This document shows, one piece after another, positions 52,174-60,733 of a stretch of DNA of 64,000 nucleotides (the stretch's first letter is position 1; the number at the start of each line of letters is the position of its first letter). The stretch spans positions 62,001 to 126,000 of the forward strand of contig NZ_JACYXF010000014.1 in the NCBI RefSeq assembly GCF_015352985.1. The letters run 5' to 3'. The translations under genes and the position numbers were made by a program. The DNA comes from Noviherbaspirillum malthae (GTDB taxonomy: Bacteria; Pseudomonadota; Gammaproteobacteria; Burkholderiales; Burkholderiaceae_D). The notes beneath the pieces are model-generated. The model was not told where the DNA came from and searched no databases. It worked only from the letters and a program-made list of their open reading frames with translations.

Positions 52174-52194
52174 ATGTTCCATATTGCGGAACAT
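52174..52194. promoter_or_regulatory. IclR-type operator, copy 1, over the iclR start region
   Basis: ATGTTCC-N7-GGAACAT, a perfect palindrome five bases upstream of the regulator's ATG and directly after TATAAT (minus strand, 52196-52201). It shares the core TCCATATT-NN-GGA with copy 2. Confidence 0.6.
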
Positions 52195-52306
52195 GATTAT
52201 ACATTCGATGAAAACCGGATGCTATATTCGACCACGCGCTGAGAGTAACCGAGCAATAATCCTAAGATTACTCACTGCGGCGACTGTGCGTCGTGCATGG
52301 ACTTAA

Positions 52307-52321
52307 GTCCATATTATGGAC
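52307..52321. promoter_or_regulatory. IclR-type operator, copy 2, before the catabolic operon
   Basis: GTCCATA-T-TATGGAC, a perfect 15-bp palindrome 46 bp upstream of the Bug gene. Its core TCCATATTATGGA matches copy 1 at 11 of 13 positions. Confidence 0.55.
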
Positions 52322-52367
52322 CGTCAAAAGCACAAGCCCACTTCAAACGAAAAACCGAGGAGACATC

Positions 52368-53348
52368 ATGCATTTCAAACCGCTGATCCGGACACTGGTC
52401 GGTGTCCTTTCCTTTTCCATCCTGGCCGGCTCGGCCGTGGCTGCGCCAGGCAGCTATCCGGACAAGCCGGTACGCATGCTGGTCGGCTATTCCGCCGGAG
52501 GCGCCACCGATGTGATTGCACGCCTGGTTGCACAGAAGCTGAGCACGCAGATGGGGCAGCAGTTCATCGTCGAAAACAAGCCGGGCGCCAACGGCAATAT
52601 TGCCGCGGAGTTGGCGGCACGGTCGGCCCCTGACGGAACCACGCTGTATGTGGCTGCCATCAACAATACGATCAATGCCAGCCTCTACAACAATCTGTCG
52701 TTCAACTTCGAACGTGATTTCGCGCCGGTATCGCTGATTGCGACCGTGCCGAACATCCTGGTCGTACATCCGTCGGTGCCGGCCAAAACAGTGAAGGAAT
52801 TCATCGAACTCGCGAAGAAGAAGCCGGGAGAAATCAATTTCGCGTCTTCCGGCAGCGGTTCTTCCATCCACATGTCGGGCGAACTGTTCAAGATGATGAC
52901 CGGCGTCGACATGCTGCATGTACCTTACAAGGGCAGTGCGCCTGCAGTCACCGATCTGCTTGGAGGCCGAGTACAGGCAATGTTCGACAATGCGCCATCA
53001 GCCCTGCCCAATGTCCAGAACGGCAGGTTGCGGGCGCTGGCCATCACCGGCCCGAAACGCAGCGAGATGCTGCCCGACCTTCCCACAATGGTCGAGGCCG
53101 GGCTTCCCGGCTATGAAGTCACGTCATGGTTTGCGCTTGTTGCCCCGGCCAACACGCCGCGCGACATCATCAAGCGTCTCAATGAGGAAGTGACCAAGGC
53201 ACTGCAAACGCCCGAAATGCGCGCCAGCCTGGCAAAACTCGGAGCCGATCCTTTCGGCACGACGCCGGAACAGCTCAAGTCCTTCGTATCGGCCGAGACT
53301 ACGCGCTGGGCCAAGGTGGTCAAGACTTCCGGAGCGAAGGTGGACTGA
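52368..53348 (+). CDS. Bug/TctC-family tripartite tricarboxylate transporter binding protein
   Basis: 326-residue periplasmic binding protein. A Sec signal peptide (~1-25) precedes YPDKPVRMLVGYSAGGATDVIARLVA and later MLHVPYKGSAPAVTDLLGG, the Bug carboxylate-binding segments. GAGGAG precedes the ATG. It is the first gene of the operon and lies two bases before the CoA ligase. With no permease adjacent, it must share TctAB-type or other permeases. It probably captures the acid that the ligase activates. It is clearly diverged from the Bug protein at 8534-9511. Confidence 0.9.
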   Translation: MHFKPLIRTLVGVLSFSILAGSAVAAPGSYPDKPVRMLVGYSAGGATDVIARLVAQKLSTQMGQQFIVENKPGANGNIAAELAARSAPDGTTLYVAAINNTINASLYNNLSFNFERDFAPVSLIATVPNILVVHPSVPAKTVKEFIELAKKKPGEINFASSGSGSSIHMSGELFKMMTGVDMLHVPYKGSAPAVTDLLGGRVQAMFDNAPSALPNVQNGRLRALAITGPKRSEMLPDLPTMVEAGLPGYEVTSWFALVAPANTPRDIIKRLNEEVTKALQTPEMRASLAKLGADPFGTTPEQLKSFVSAETTRWAKVVKTSGAKVD

Positions 53349-53350
53349 AC

Positions 53351-54868
53351 ATGTATCCGATCGATTTCTTTTATCGCAGCGCGCGGCTTCGTCCACAGGC
53401 CATCGCCATCAAGAGCGGCAGCGAGCAGGTACGCTACGGCGAGCTGGCGGCGCGCGTCGACGCCTTGGCCGCCGCGTTTCAGGCGCTCGACCCAGCCCAG
53501 CAGAGCAGGGTCGGAATCTGCGCGCCCAACAGCGTCGAGCATATCGTTGCACTGCTTGCCGTACTGGCCTCCGGCAAGATATGGGTGCCGCTGAACCCGC
53601 GCAATTCGGCGGCCGAACTCAATCGCACGCTGGAAGTGACGATCCCGTCGATCGTCGTCGTCGATGACAAGTATCGCGAAGGCTTGAGGCTGGACTCCGT
53701 AGCCCATGTCGTTTCCGCCAGAGGAACGCACGCTGCCAGCCTGGCGGATCTCGTCTCCCAGTACGCCGGGTGCACGCCCGCCCCGAACACGGCGAGCATG
53801 GATGCGGTGCAGGCGATCAAGTTCACCGGCGGCTCGACCGGCATGCCGAAAGGCGTGATGCAGCCATACCGGGCTTGGAAGGCGACGCTGGTCAATCAGA
53901 TCCATGCATACCGCTTCGATGAGCACGACCGCTATCTGCTGGCCTCGCCGATCACGCATGGCGCATCGACCTATATCCTGCCGATACTCGCCCAGGGCGG
54001 CTGCCACGTGGTGCCTGAGGAAACAAGTCCGCATACGATCCTGCGTTCGCTGCGCGAGGACGGCATCACGACATCCTTCATGCCGCCGACCCTGATCTAC
54101 ATGGTAATGGCGGCCGGCGAGGAAGCTGGCCAGCGAGAGTTCCCGCGACTGCGCCATCTGGTATATGGCGGAGCACCGATGCCGCCCGAAAAGATCCGCG
54201 CCGCGCAGAAGTTTTTCGGGCCGGTTCTCGCAACAACCTATGGCCAGACCGAGGCGCCGCAGATCGTCACGTTCATCAGCGCCGAGGAACTGGCGCGCGA
54301 AGAAAACATCGGCTCGGTGGGACGCATGGCGCTCCTGGCCGACATGGCGATCAAGGATACCGAAGGACGCATCCTGCCCGGCGGCGAAGTAGGGGAGATC
54401 GTCGTGCGCGGCGACCTGGTCATGGCAGGTTACTGGAACATGCCCGACAAGACCGCCGAGACCATCGTCGACGGCTGGCTGCACACCGGCGACCGCGGAT
54501 TTCTCGACGAACGCGGTTATCTTTACCTGCGCGACCGCCTGCGCGAAGTCATCATCACCGGCGGCTTCAACGTCTATCCGATCGATGTCGAGGACGTTCT
54601 CACACGGCATCCGGCCGTGCATGAATCGGCCGTCTTCGGCATCGACGACGACAAATGGGGCGAAGCGGTTCACGCCGCCGTACAGCTCAAGCCGGGACAG
54701 CAGGTGGACGCGCAGGAACTCATTGCGTTCGCCAAGGAAGCGCTGGGCTCGGTCAAGGCGCCCAAGCGCATTCATTTTTACGAAAGCCTGCCGCGCAGCC
54801 CCGTCGGCAAGGTGCAGAAGGACGCGGTCAAGCGCGAGGTGCGTGCGCAGATCGATCTCCAACATTAA
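53351..54868 (+). CDS. AMP-forming acyl-CoA synthetase
   Basis: 505-residue ANL-superfamily ligase converting a carboxylic acid, ATP and CoA to acyl-CoA. The phosphate loop is FTGGSTGMPKGVMQ (~160), then YGQTEAPQI (~298), the hinge motif GDRGFLDERGYLYLRDRLRE, and the catalytic Lys in PRSPVGKVQKDAVK near the C-terminus. There is no carrier domain. It is second in the operon, between the binding protein and the citryl-CoA lyase-like protein, so its substrate is probably a di- or tricarboxylic or 3-hydroxy acid whose CoA ester can be cleaved next. Substrate specificity is not readable. Confidence 0.9.
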   Translation: MYPIDFFYRSARLRPQAIAIKSGSEQVRYGELAARVDALAAAFQALDPAQQSRVGICAPNSVEHIVALLAVLASGKIWVPLNPRNSAAELNRTLEVTIPSIVVVDDKYREGLRLDSVAHVVSARGTHAASLADLVSQYAGCTPAPNTASMDAVQAIKFTGGSTGMPKGVMQPYRAWKATLVNQIHAYRFDEHDRYLLASPITHGASTYILPILAQGGCHVVPEETSPHTILRSLREDGITTSFMPPTLIYMVMAAGEEAGQREFPRLRHLVYGGAPMPPEKIRAAQKFFGPVLATTYGQTEAPQIVTFISAEELAREENIGSVGRMALLADMAIKDTEGRILPGGEVGEIVVRGDLVMAGYWNMPDKTAETIVDGWLHTGDRGFLDERGYLYLRDRLREVIITGGFNVYPIDVEDVLTRHPAVHESAVFGIDDDKWGEAVHAAVQLKPGQQVDAQELIAFAKEALGSVKAPKRIHFYESLPRSPVGKVQKDAVKREVRAQIDLQH

Positions 54869-54879
54869 GCGAGGAACGC

Positions 54880-55683
54880 ATGAAACAGAACAAACCGATT
54901 ACCGAACTCTGCACCCACAACCTGACCGACCTGTACTACCGGGATGCCAATCTTGTCGAGGAACTTCTCGGAAAAAAAACGTTTACCGAGGTGATGTTCC
55001 AGCAGATCACCGGCCGCGCGCCGGCGGCATCGGACCTGCGCATCGTGGATGCCGTGATGATCACCTTGATGGAGCACGGTTTCACGCCCAGCGCGATCGC
55101 TGCCCGTCTTGTCTACATGAGCGCACCGGAGAACCTGCAGGGCGCGGTGGCCTCCGGTCTGCTGGCGGTGGGAAGCAGTTTCGTGGGCACCATGGAGAAC
55201 TGCGCGAAACTGCTGCACGAAATCATGAACGACCCGAACGGACCTGAAGCTGCCGCCGAGCGAATTGCGTCCAGCCACCGTGCCCGGCGTGCGTCCATGC
55301 CGGGCTTCGGACACCATCTGCACAAGCCGGACGATCCACGCGCGATCAAATTGCTTGAGATTGCCGACGGCTTGCCGGATATCAAGGGCGAGCATGTGGC
55401 TGCGCTGCGCACGCTGGCGCGCGCCGTCGACGCGGCGGCAGGGCGGCATATCACGATCAACGCCACCGGCGCGATCGCTGCGCTGCTGGGCGAGATCGGC
55501 ATACCGTGGCAAGTCATGCGCGGCTTCGCCGTGATTTCGCGGGCCGCCGGCCTGGTGTCCCATATCGCCGAAGAACAGAAACATCCAAGCGGACGTTACA
55601 TCTGGGATCTGGTCGACCATGACATTCCCTATGTCGGCAAGGGCGAAGGACTCAACAAACAGAGCACCGGCGGGGAGAGCTGA
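54880..55683 (+). CDS. Citryl-CoA lyase / citrate synthase-like protein
   Basis: 267-residue short member of the citrate synthase fold family. PGFGHHLHKPDDPRAIKLLEIA matches the citrate synthase His region (GxGHxxxKxxDPR), and an earlier part (GRAPAASDLRIVDAVMITLMEHG) fits the start of the large domain. It lacks the N-terminal third of normal citrate synthases (~430 residues), as do proteins called citryl-CoA lyase. By family it cleaves a 3-hydroxy-3-carboxyacyl-CoA into acetyl-CoA and a 2-oxoacid. GAGGAACGC precedes the ATG. It is third in the operon, 11 bp after the ligase, which would make the CoA ester. Confidence 0.78.
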   Translation: MKQNKPITELCTHNLTDLYYRDANLVEELLGKKTFTEVMFQQITGRAPAASDLRIVDAVMITLMEHGFTPSAIAARLVYMSAPENLQGAVASGLLAVGSSFVGTMENCAKLLHEIMNDPNGPEAAAERIASSHRARRASMPGFGHHLHKPDDPRAIKLLEIADGLPDIKGEHVAALRTLARAVDAAAGRHITINATGAIAALLGEIGIPWQVMRGFAVISRAAGLVSHIAEEQKHPSGRYIWDLVDHDIPYVGKGEGLNKQSTGGES

Positions 55684-55684
55684 C

Positions 55685-56419
55685 ATGAACAATCCGGACA
55701 AAGGATGGGCTCTCGTGACCGGTGCCGCAGCCGGCATTGGCCGTGCCATCGCCAAGCGCCTTGCCGCTGACGGGTTCGGCTTGCTGACGGTGGACCGGCA
55801 AGCGCCGAAGCAGTTGATTGAAGATGAAATCTTCGTAGAGGCCGATCTCGCAGACCGCATGGACACTGCACGCGCGCTGGAAGCGCTGACCGGCGGGCGC
55901 GATGTGGCGGTCCTGGTGAACAATGTCGGGACCGTGCGGCCGGCCTCCATCGAAGAAACCACGCATGCCGACCTCGAAGCGGTAGTGGCGCTCAATCTCG
56001 GCTGCACACTGCAGTGCACGCAGGCGGTATTGCCTCGCATGAAGCAGGCGCGGCATGGCAGGATCGTCAACATCTCCAGCCGGGCTGCGCTCGGCAAGGA
56101 GCTGCGCACGGCCTATGCCGCCACCAAGGCGGGACTGCACGGCATGACGCGAACCTGGGCACTGGAACTTGCACCATGCGGGATTACGGTCAATGCCGTT
56201 GGCCCGGGTCCGATCGGCACCGAATTGTTTCATGCCGTCAATCCGGCCGACAGCCCGCGAACGGAGGCAATCATCAAGGGCGTTCCGGTTGCCCGGTTGG
56301 GCACGCCGGACGATATCGCCCATGCCGTAGCCTTCTTCAGCGATGCCCGCGCCGGTTTCGTCACCGGGCAGGTGCTGTATGTCTGCGGCGGAATGACTGT
56401 CGGATTGGGACCGCAATGA
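55685..56419 (+). CDS. SDR-family dehydrogenase 1
   Basis: 244-residue classical short-chain dehydrogenase/reductase. The cofactor motif is TGAAAGIGRAIA (~12-23), NNVG is at ~80, and the catalytic Ser and YxxxK lie in NISSRAALGKELRTAYAATKAG. It should oxidise or reduce an alcohol or ketone with NAD(P). The acidic residue at the end of beta 2 (LLTVDRQ) favours NAD. It starts one base after the lyase stop and overlaps the next SDR by four bases (ATGA). The substrate is unknown. Confidence 0.88.
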   Translation: MNNPDKGWALVTGAAAGIGRAIAKRLAADGFGLLTVDRQAPKQLIEDEIFVEADLADRMDTARALEALTGGRDVAVLVNNVGTVRPASIEETTHADLEAVVALNLGCTLQCTQAVLPRMKQARHGRIVNISSRAALGKELRTAYAATKAGLHGMTRTWALELAPCGITVNAVGPGPIGTELFHAVNPADSPRTEAIIKGVPVARLGTPDDIAHAVAFFSDARAGFVTGQVLYVCGGMTVGLGPQ

Positions 56420-57207
56420 AACTTGAAAACCGTGTAGTAGTCGTGACCGGCGCAGGCTCGGTGGCGCCGGGCTGGGGAATCGGCAAGGCATGCTCCGTGA
56501 ACTATGCACGTGCCGGCGCAAGGGTCGTGGCGGTCGACATCTCGGCAGAAGCGGCGCGGGAGACTGCAGCCATTATCGAGAGTGAGGGAGGGCAGTGCAT
56601 GGCGCTGGCGGCCGATGTCTCCGATCCGCACGCTGTCTCGGCCATGGCCGAGGAGATCCGCGCCGCGTGGGGATCGATCGATGTGCTGCATCACAATGTC
56701 GGCATCGGCAAGGTCGGTGGTCCGACCGACATCACGTTTGATGATTGGCAGCGGGTGCAGTCGGTGAATGTCGACAGCCTGTTCCACCTTAGCCGCGCGG
56801 TCCTTCCGGACATGCGCCGGCAGAACCGCGGCGTGATCCTGGCGACCTCGTCGGTGGCGGGCATCCGGTACGTTGGCTATCCGCATCTTGCCTATAGCGT
56901 GACGAAGGCGGCAACCATTCATTTCATCAAGATGCTGGCCCTTGAACATGCAGGCTTGGGGATTCGATGCAACACCATCATCGCCGGGCTGATCGACACA
57001 CCGCGGATAGCGCAAACGGTTGCGAAGCAGTTTTCCGATGACCTGGACGCCGCACGTGCAGCGCGTGCCCGCCAGGTGCCGATGGGGAAGATGGGGGACG
57101 CATGGGATGTTGCCAACGCGGCCTTGTTTCTTGCCAGCGATGAGGCCCGCTATATCACCGGTACTGAACTGGTCGTCGACGGGGGGCTGACGGCCAAGTA
57201 TGCCTAG
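56416..57207 (+). CDS. SDR-family dehydrogenase 2
   Basis: 263-residue short-chain dehydrogenase. The glycine motif is TGAGSVAPGWGIGKACS, with a four-residue extension relative to TGxxxGxG. VAVDIS at the end of beta 2 suggests NAD. The catalytic Ser and Tyr/Lys lie in ATSSVAGIRYVGYPHLAYSVTKAA. It is the last gene of the IclR-controlled operon and differs clearly from SDR 1, so the pathway probably has two alcohol/ketone steps. Confidence 0.88.
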   Translation: MKLENRVVVVTGAGSVAPGWGIGKACSVNYARAGARVVAVDISAEAARETAAIIESEGGQCMALAADVSDPHAVSAMAEEIRAAWGSIDVLHHNVGIGKVGGPTDITFDDWQRVQSVNVDSLFHLSRAVLPDMRRQNRGVILATSSVAGIRYVGYPHLAYSVTKAATIHFIKMLALEHAGLGIRCNTIIAGLIDTPRIAQTVAKQFSDDLDAARAARARQVPMGKMGDAWDVANAALFLASDEARYITGTELVVDGGLTAKYA

Positions 57208-57494
57208 ACGATGCTTCACACCTGCTCCAGGCGGCCCGGGCAAGAATGAAAGGGCGGCCCGAATTAAGCTAATTGATCTTTCTCTAGCCTTTAATGAAAT
57301 CGCTGACTAAGCTGACATCGGAACCTGTGTAGTTGGTATTCCCGGCCTCGACATCCGATGGCATTTGCTGCCGTGCTTGCCGGCCATGTTTTATTGCCGC
57401 ATTCGCTCTGGCCGATTACCGATGATTATCAATCAACAAACTATGCGCATTAAGCAAGGGGACGACGTTTAAAAGCAAGAATGCGAGGTGAATC

Positions 57495-58025
57495 ATGATT
57501 CGACAATCTGTTGGAGTGGCATGCGCGGCACTTGTCTTCGCAGCCGGAAATGCCTGGGCTGACAATGGCGGCAATTCCGGCCCGGCTTCACAATTTTCGG
57601 CTTCGTTAAGCGGGTTCAATGAAGTACCGCTCGCCATTTTTTCTCAAGGTAACGGAAAGCTCGAGTTGTCCATTGATGAGGGCGGAGGCAGTCTCAATTA
57701 CACCTTGTCTTATTCGGGACTTACCAGCCCGGTGACTCAAGCCCATATTCACTTCGGACAACGTCATGTGGCGGGCGGAATCATGATGTTCTTTTGTTCG
57801 AACCTTGGCAATGGCCCGGCTGGAACGCAGGCTTGTCCGGAGGGTGAAGGAACGGTCAGCGGCACCATCATGGCCAACCAGGTCGTAGGCCCGGAACCTC
57901 AGAACATACAGCCCGGTGATTTCGCTGCGCTGGTCAAAGCGATCCGCTCCGGCACCGGCTACGCAAATGTTCACACCACGAAATTCCCTTCCGGAGAAAT
58001 ACGAGGACAAGTGCATCGACAATAG
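57495..58025 (+). CDS. CHRD-domain exported protein
   Basis: 176-residue protein with a signal peptide (MIRQSVGVACAALVFAAGNAWA) and one CHRD domain (~30-174): FSASLSGFNEVPL, then TQAHIHFGQRHVAGGIMMFFC and GYANVHTTKFPSGEIRGQV. The His residues in AHIHFG and NVHT are conserved in the family, named from chordin; the bacterial role is unknown and may involve metal binding. GAGGTG precedes the ATG. The gene stands alone in a 1-kb stretch with no obvious partner. Confidence 0.85.
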   Translation: MIRQSVGVACAALVFAAGNAWADNGGNSGPASQFSASLSGFNEVPLAIFSQGNGKLELSIDEGGGSLNYTLSYSGLTSPVTQAHIHFGQRHVAGGIMMFFCSNLGNGPAGTQACPEGEGTVSGTIMANQVVGPEPQNIQPGDFAALVKAIRSGTGYANVHTTKFPSGEIRGQVHRQ

Positions 58026-58305
58026 TCATCGATGATTCAGGATCAGCAGGCGGTGCTTATTTGTCCAGGCATACGCCACGCGACAGGCAGGCGCGTGGCA
58101 GCCATTCCCATGTCGCTGGCGGGACAGACAGAGTTCTGTAAGGAGCGGCCTTGGCTAACGGAGGACCAGAATGGAGAAAACAAAGCGACAGATGTATTGA
58201 TGCTCCATTTAATTTTACATAACGATAATTCTAGCCAATTTTGAAGATAGCACTTAAAGGAGCGGGACAGGATGAAAAATGCATGCCCCGCAGTGCCGCG
58301 CCTGA

Positions 58306-58950
58306 TCAATTGGCGACACGCTTGTGCACGAATTTCCACAAGGCGCCGATTGCAAGCGGAACGATTGCCGCTCCAATGCCAACCAGAACGATCGTATTCA
58401 AATGTTCCTGGATGCCGGGCGTATTGCCGAAGAAATAGCCGCCGGTCACCAGACCAACTACCCAGACAAAGGCGCCTGTCACATTGAACAGCTGGAACTT
58501 GGAGAAATTCATGTCGGACGCCCCCGCCACGAACGGTGCAAATGTACGCACGACAGGAATGAAGCGCGACAGGATAATGGTCTTGCCTCCGTGCTTTTCA
58601 TAGAAGGCATGCGTGCGCATTAGCGCCGCCTTGTCGAGCCACCGGTAATCGCGGGTAAATGCGCGATGACCGACTGCACCACCGATCCAGTAATTGAGGG
58701 TGTTGCCGCCGATTGCGGCGACCAGCAGCAGTGCCATCAGTATCCAGAAATTCATTGCGCCGGTCGCGGAGAAGGCGCCGCCGATGAACAAAAGGCTGTC
58801 GCCCGGCAGAAACGGCAGCAATACGAGTCCGGTTTCGCAAAACACGATGGCAAACAGGAACACGTAGGCCAGCGTGCCGTATTGCTGAATCACCAAACCG
58901 AGGGATTTATCGACATGAAGAATCATGTCGATAATTTGCATCAAATTCAT
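58306..58950 (-). CDS. DedA-family membrane protein
   Basis: 214-residue integral membrane protein of the DedA/SNARE-associated family, implicated in polyprenyl-phosphate or lipid flipping and envelope homeostasis. Key segments are FCETGLVLLPFLPGDSLLFIGG (~38-59), GGNTLNYWIGGAVGHRAF, and SRFIPVVRTFAPFVAGASDM with the essential Arg residues, which match E. coli YqjA/YghB-type proteins. AAGGAG precedes the ATG. It is monocistronic. Confidence 0.9.
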   Translation of the reverse strand: MNLMQIIDMILHVDKSLGLVIQQYGTLAYVFLFAIVFCETGLVLLPFLPGDSLLFIGGAFSATGAMNFWILMALLLVAAIGGNTLNYWIGGAVGHRAFTRDYRWLDKAALMRTHAFYEKHGGKTIILSRFIPVVRTFAPFVAGASDMNFSKFQLFNVTGAFVWVVGLVTGGYFFGNTPGIQEHLNTIVLVGIGAAIVPLAIGALWKFVHKRVAN

Positions 58951-59200
58951 GAGGCTCCTTGATCACGATAGGCATCCAGACCTGAAACCTGCACACTCCG
59001 ATGAGGTACAGGAGGATATCCACGCATTTTAGTGCAGTTGGCCGCCTTGTCCTTGCCGGCCGCCGCATCTGACGCCTTATTGACATGCGAAAAAACCGCC
59101 TCGAAGTTCTTGCGCTAATCCCGTCTCGCTTTAAAAGATTTGTGCACGCCGAACCGGACAGCGGCTAACCCCTGTTTCGATCTTCAGTTCTCCTGGGCCG

Positions 59201-59404
59201 TTAAGCCGGGTCGCGACGAGATGGTTCCCGTCTGCGCCCCCAACCTGCCCCATGCCAGACCGACACGACGACGGGGATGCCAAGCGCCGCCGCCGACAGC
59301 AAGTCCCAGAAGCCGTCAGCCACCAGTGCGGCGACAAGCCCGATCAGAGTCAGCAGGCCGATAATCAACGGCCAGCCCCAAGTCCGGATGAATGACGGCT
59401 TCAT
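59201..59404 (-). CDS. Small two-helix membrane protein downstream of the PepSY gene
   Basis: 67-residue protein with two hydrophobic helices (WPLIIGLLTLIGLVAALV and LLSAAALGIPVVVSV) and a basic tail. Its start overlaps the PepSY gene stop by four bases (ATGA on the minus strand), so it is translationally coupled. Similar small proteins accompany PepSY reductases in iron-uptake loci; the function is not known. Confidence 0.75.
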   Translation of the reverse strand: MKPSFIRTWGWPLIIGLLTLIGLVAALVADGFWDLLSAAALGIPVVVSVWHGAGWGRRREPSRRDPA

Positions 59405-60570
59405 TTTGCTTCACTCCCCGCAACGGCTGCCTGACGGGCCTCGATCGGCGCCGCTTCGGATTGCAAGGCGAGTTCTGCGCTGCGCCGGCGTCGACGCAGC
59501 CAAAGATAAAGGCCGCTGCCGAGCACGATAATGGTCGCGATATCGAGCAAGGCCCAGAGAATTTGCATCGGCATGCCGCCGTAATCTCCGAAATGCAGGG
59601 GCTGCGATATCAGCAGTGCCGTCACGTACCAGGGCAAGTCGCGGCTGTCAGTGACCTGCGTGCTCTGTGCATCGACCAGCACCGGCCTGAACAGCCGCGA
59701 TGTCAGCGAAGACTCCCCCCGCAGGAAGACACCGTAATGATGCGGACTGGTGAAGGTAGTGCCCGGAAATGCAATGAATCCGATCTTCATGTCCGGCTCC
59801 AGCGCCATTGCCGCATCGACCGACTGCTGCAGCGATCCCAATTGGGAAGGCAGCGGCTGCCCCTTGTACGGCGCAACCATTTCGCTGACCTGATCGAAGC
59901 GCCACAGGTCGATGAGCGGATCGGCGAGCGTATTGATCACGCCGGTGAGCGTCACGACGCTGGCCCATACCAGCGTCACGATGCCTAGCAGGTTGTGCAG
60001 GTCCAGCCACTTGATGCGTGCGGAGTTGGCGCGCCGCACCGTGCCGAACTCAAGCTTGCGCATGAAGGGAGCGTAAAGCACCGTGCCCGAAACGATGGCC
60101 ACGAACAGCAGCAATCCCATGAAGCCGAGGAACAAGGTACCCGGCAGTCCCGCGAACAAATCGACATGCAGCTTGAACATCACGTGAATGAAGCCCTCGT
60201 CCAGTTTTGGTTCGGCCAGCACCGCGCCGGTGCGGGCATCGACCGCGACCTGCTTGAGATTCGTGTCGGAGGTGGGCGTGTCCGACAAGGTCACATACCA
60301 GACCCGGTCGTCGTCCGGCTCCTGCGACACGAACATGCCCTGCTTGCCGGGATGCTGGGCCCTGGCCACCTCCAGCACGCGATCCAGGCTGATTCGAGGC
60401 GCATCGGCCGGCATGGCCGGCGCCTCGACTTCAGTGCCCAGCAGATGGCCGATCTCATGATGAAAGATCAGCGGCAGGCCGGTCAGGCATAGCAGCAGCA
60501 TGAAAACTGTACAGACGAGGCTGCTCCACTTGTGTATCCAGGCCCAGCGGCGAAGAGATGTGGCGGTCAT
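59401..60570 (-). CDS. PepSY-associated membrane protein, probable siderophore-iron reductase
   Basis: 389-residue inner-membrane protein with four main helices, starting at RWAWIHKWSSLVCTVFMLLL, and a periplasmic PepSY region. The membrane His residues fit heme coordination: WIHKWSS, FHHEIGHLL, MFKLHVDLF, LDLHNLLG. FoxB/FiuB-type relatives reduce ferric siderophores in the periplasm. The start at 60570 is chosen because the helix follows at once; a longer frame adds 27 Cys-rich residues. It is divergent from the TonB-dependent receptor, with a Fur box between, consistent with joint iron control. Confidence 0.85.
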   Translation of the reverse strand: MTATSLRRWAWIHKWSSLVCTVFMLLLCLTGLPLIFHHEIGHLLGTEVEAPAMPADAPRISLDRVLEVARAQHPGKQGMFVSQEPDDDRVWYVTLSDTPTSDTNLKQVAVDARTGAVLAEPKLDEGFIHVMFKLHVDLFAGLPGTLFLGFMGLLLFVAIVSGTVLYAPFMRKLEFGTVRRANSARIKWLDLHNLLGIVTLVWASVVTLTGVINTLADPLIDLWRFDQVSEMVAPYKGQPLPSQLGSLQQSVDAAMALEPDMKIGFIAFPGTTFTSPHHYGVFLRGESSLTSRLFRPVLVDAQSTQVTDSRDLPWYVTALLISQPLHFGDYGGMPMQILWALLDIATIIVLGSGLYLWLRRRRRSAELALQSEAAPIEARQAAVAGSEAK

Positions 60571-60655
60571 AGGTTGGGTCTTGGGGCAAGGATGGCAATC
60601 AGTAAATACAAGAGGTCTGGCAAGGCAGTCCCCCGTCTTATGCTTCATCAATGGC

Positions 60656-60704
60656 TTGTAACATCGATCATTATAGTTTAATCTAAATACGAATGATTCG
60701 CATT
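60656..60704 (+). promoter_or_regulatory. Promoter with Fur box for the siderophore receptor
   Basis: TTGTAA at 60656-60661, a 17-nt spacer and TAATCT at 60679-60684 form a fair sigma-70 promoter. AATACGAAT-G-ATTCGCATT at 60686-60704 is a 19-bp near-perfect palindrome of Fur type directly after the -10, covering the expected start of transcription. Fur-Fe would block it. Confidence 0.72.
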
Positions 60705-60733
60705 ATATTTACGTTACTGAAAGCCGACATCCC

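Noticed and set aside
53111-54865. 584-codon frame antisense to the acyl-CoA synthetase
   Set aside because: The synthetase has all ANL motifs; the antisense frame is a shadow.
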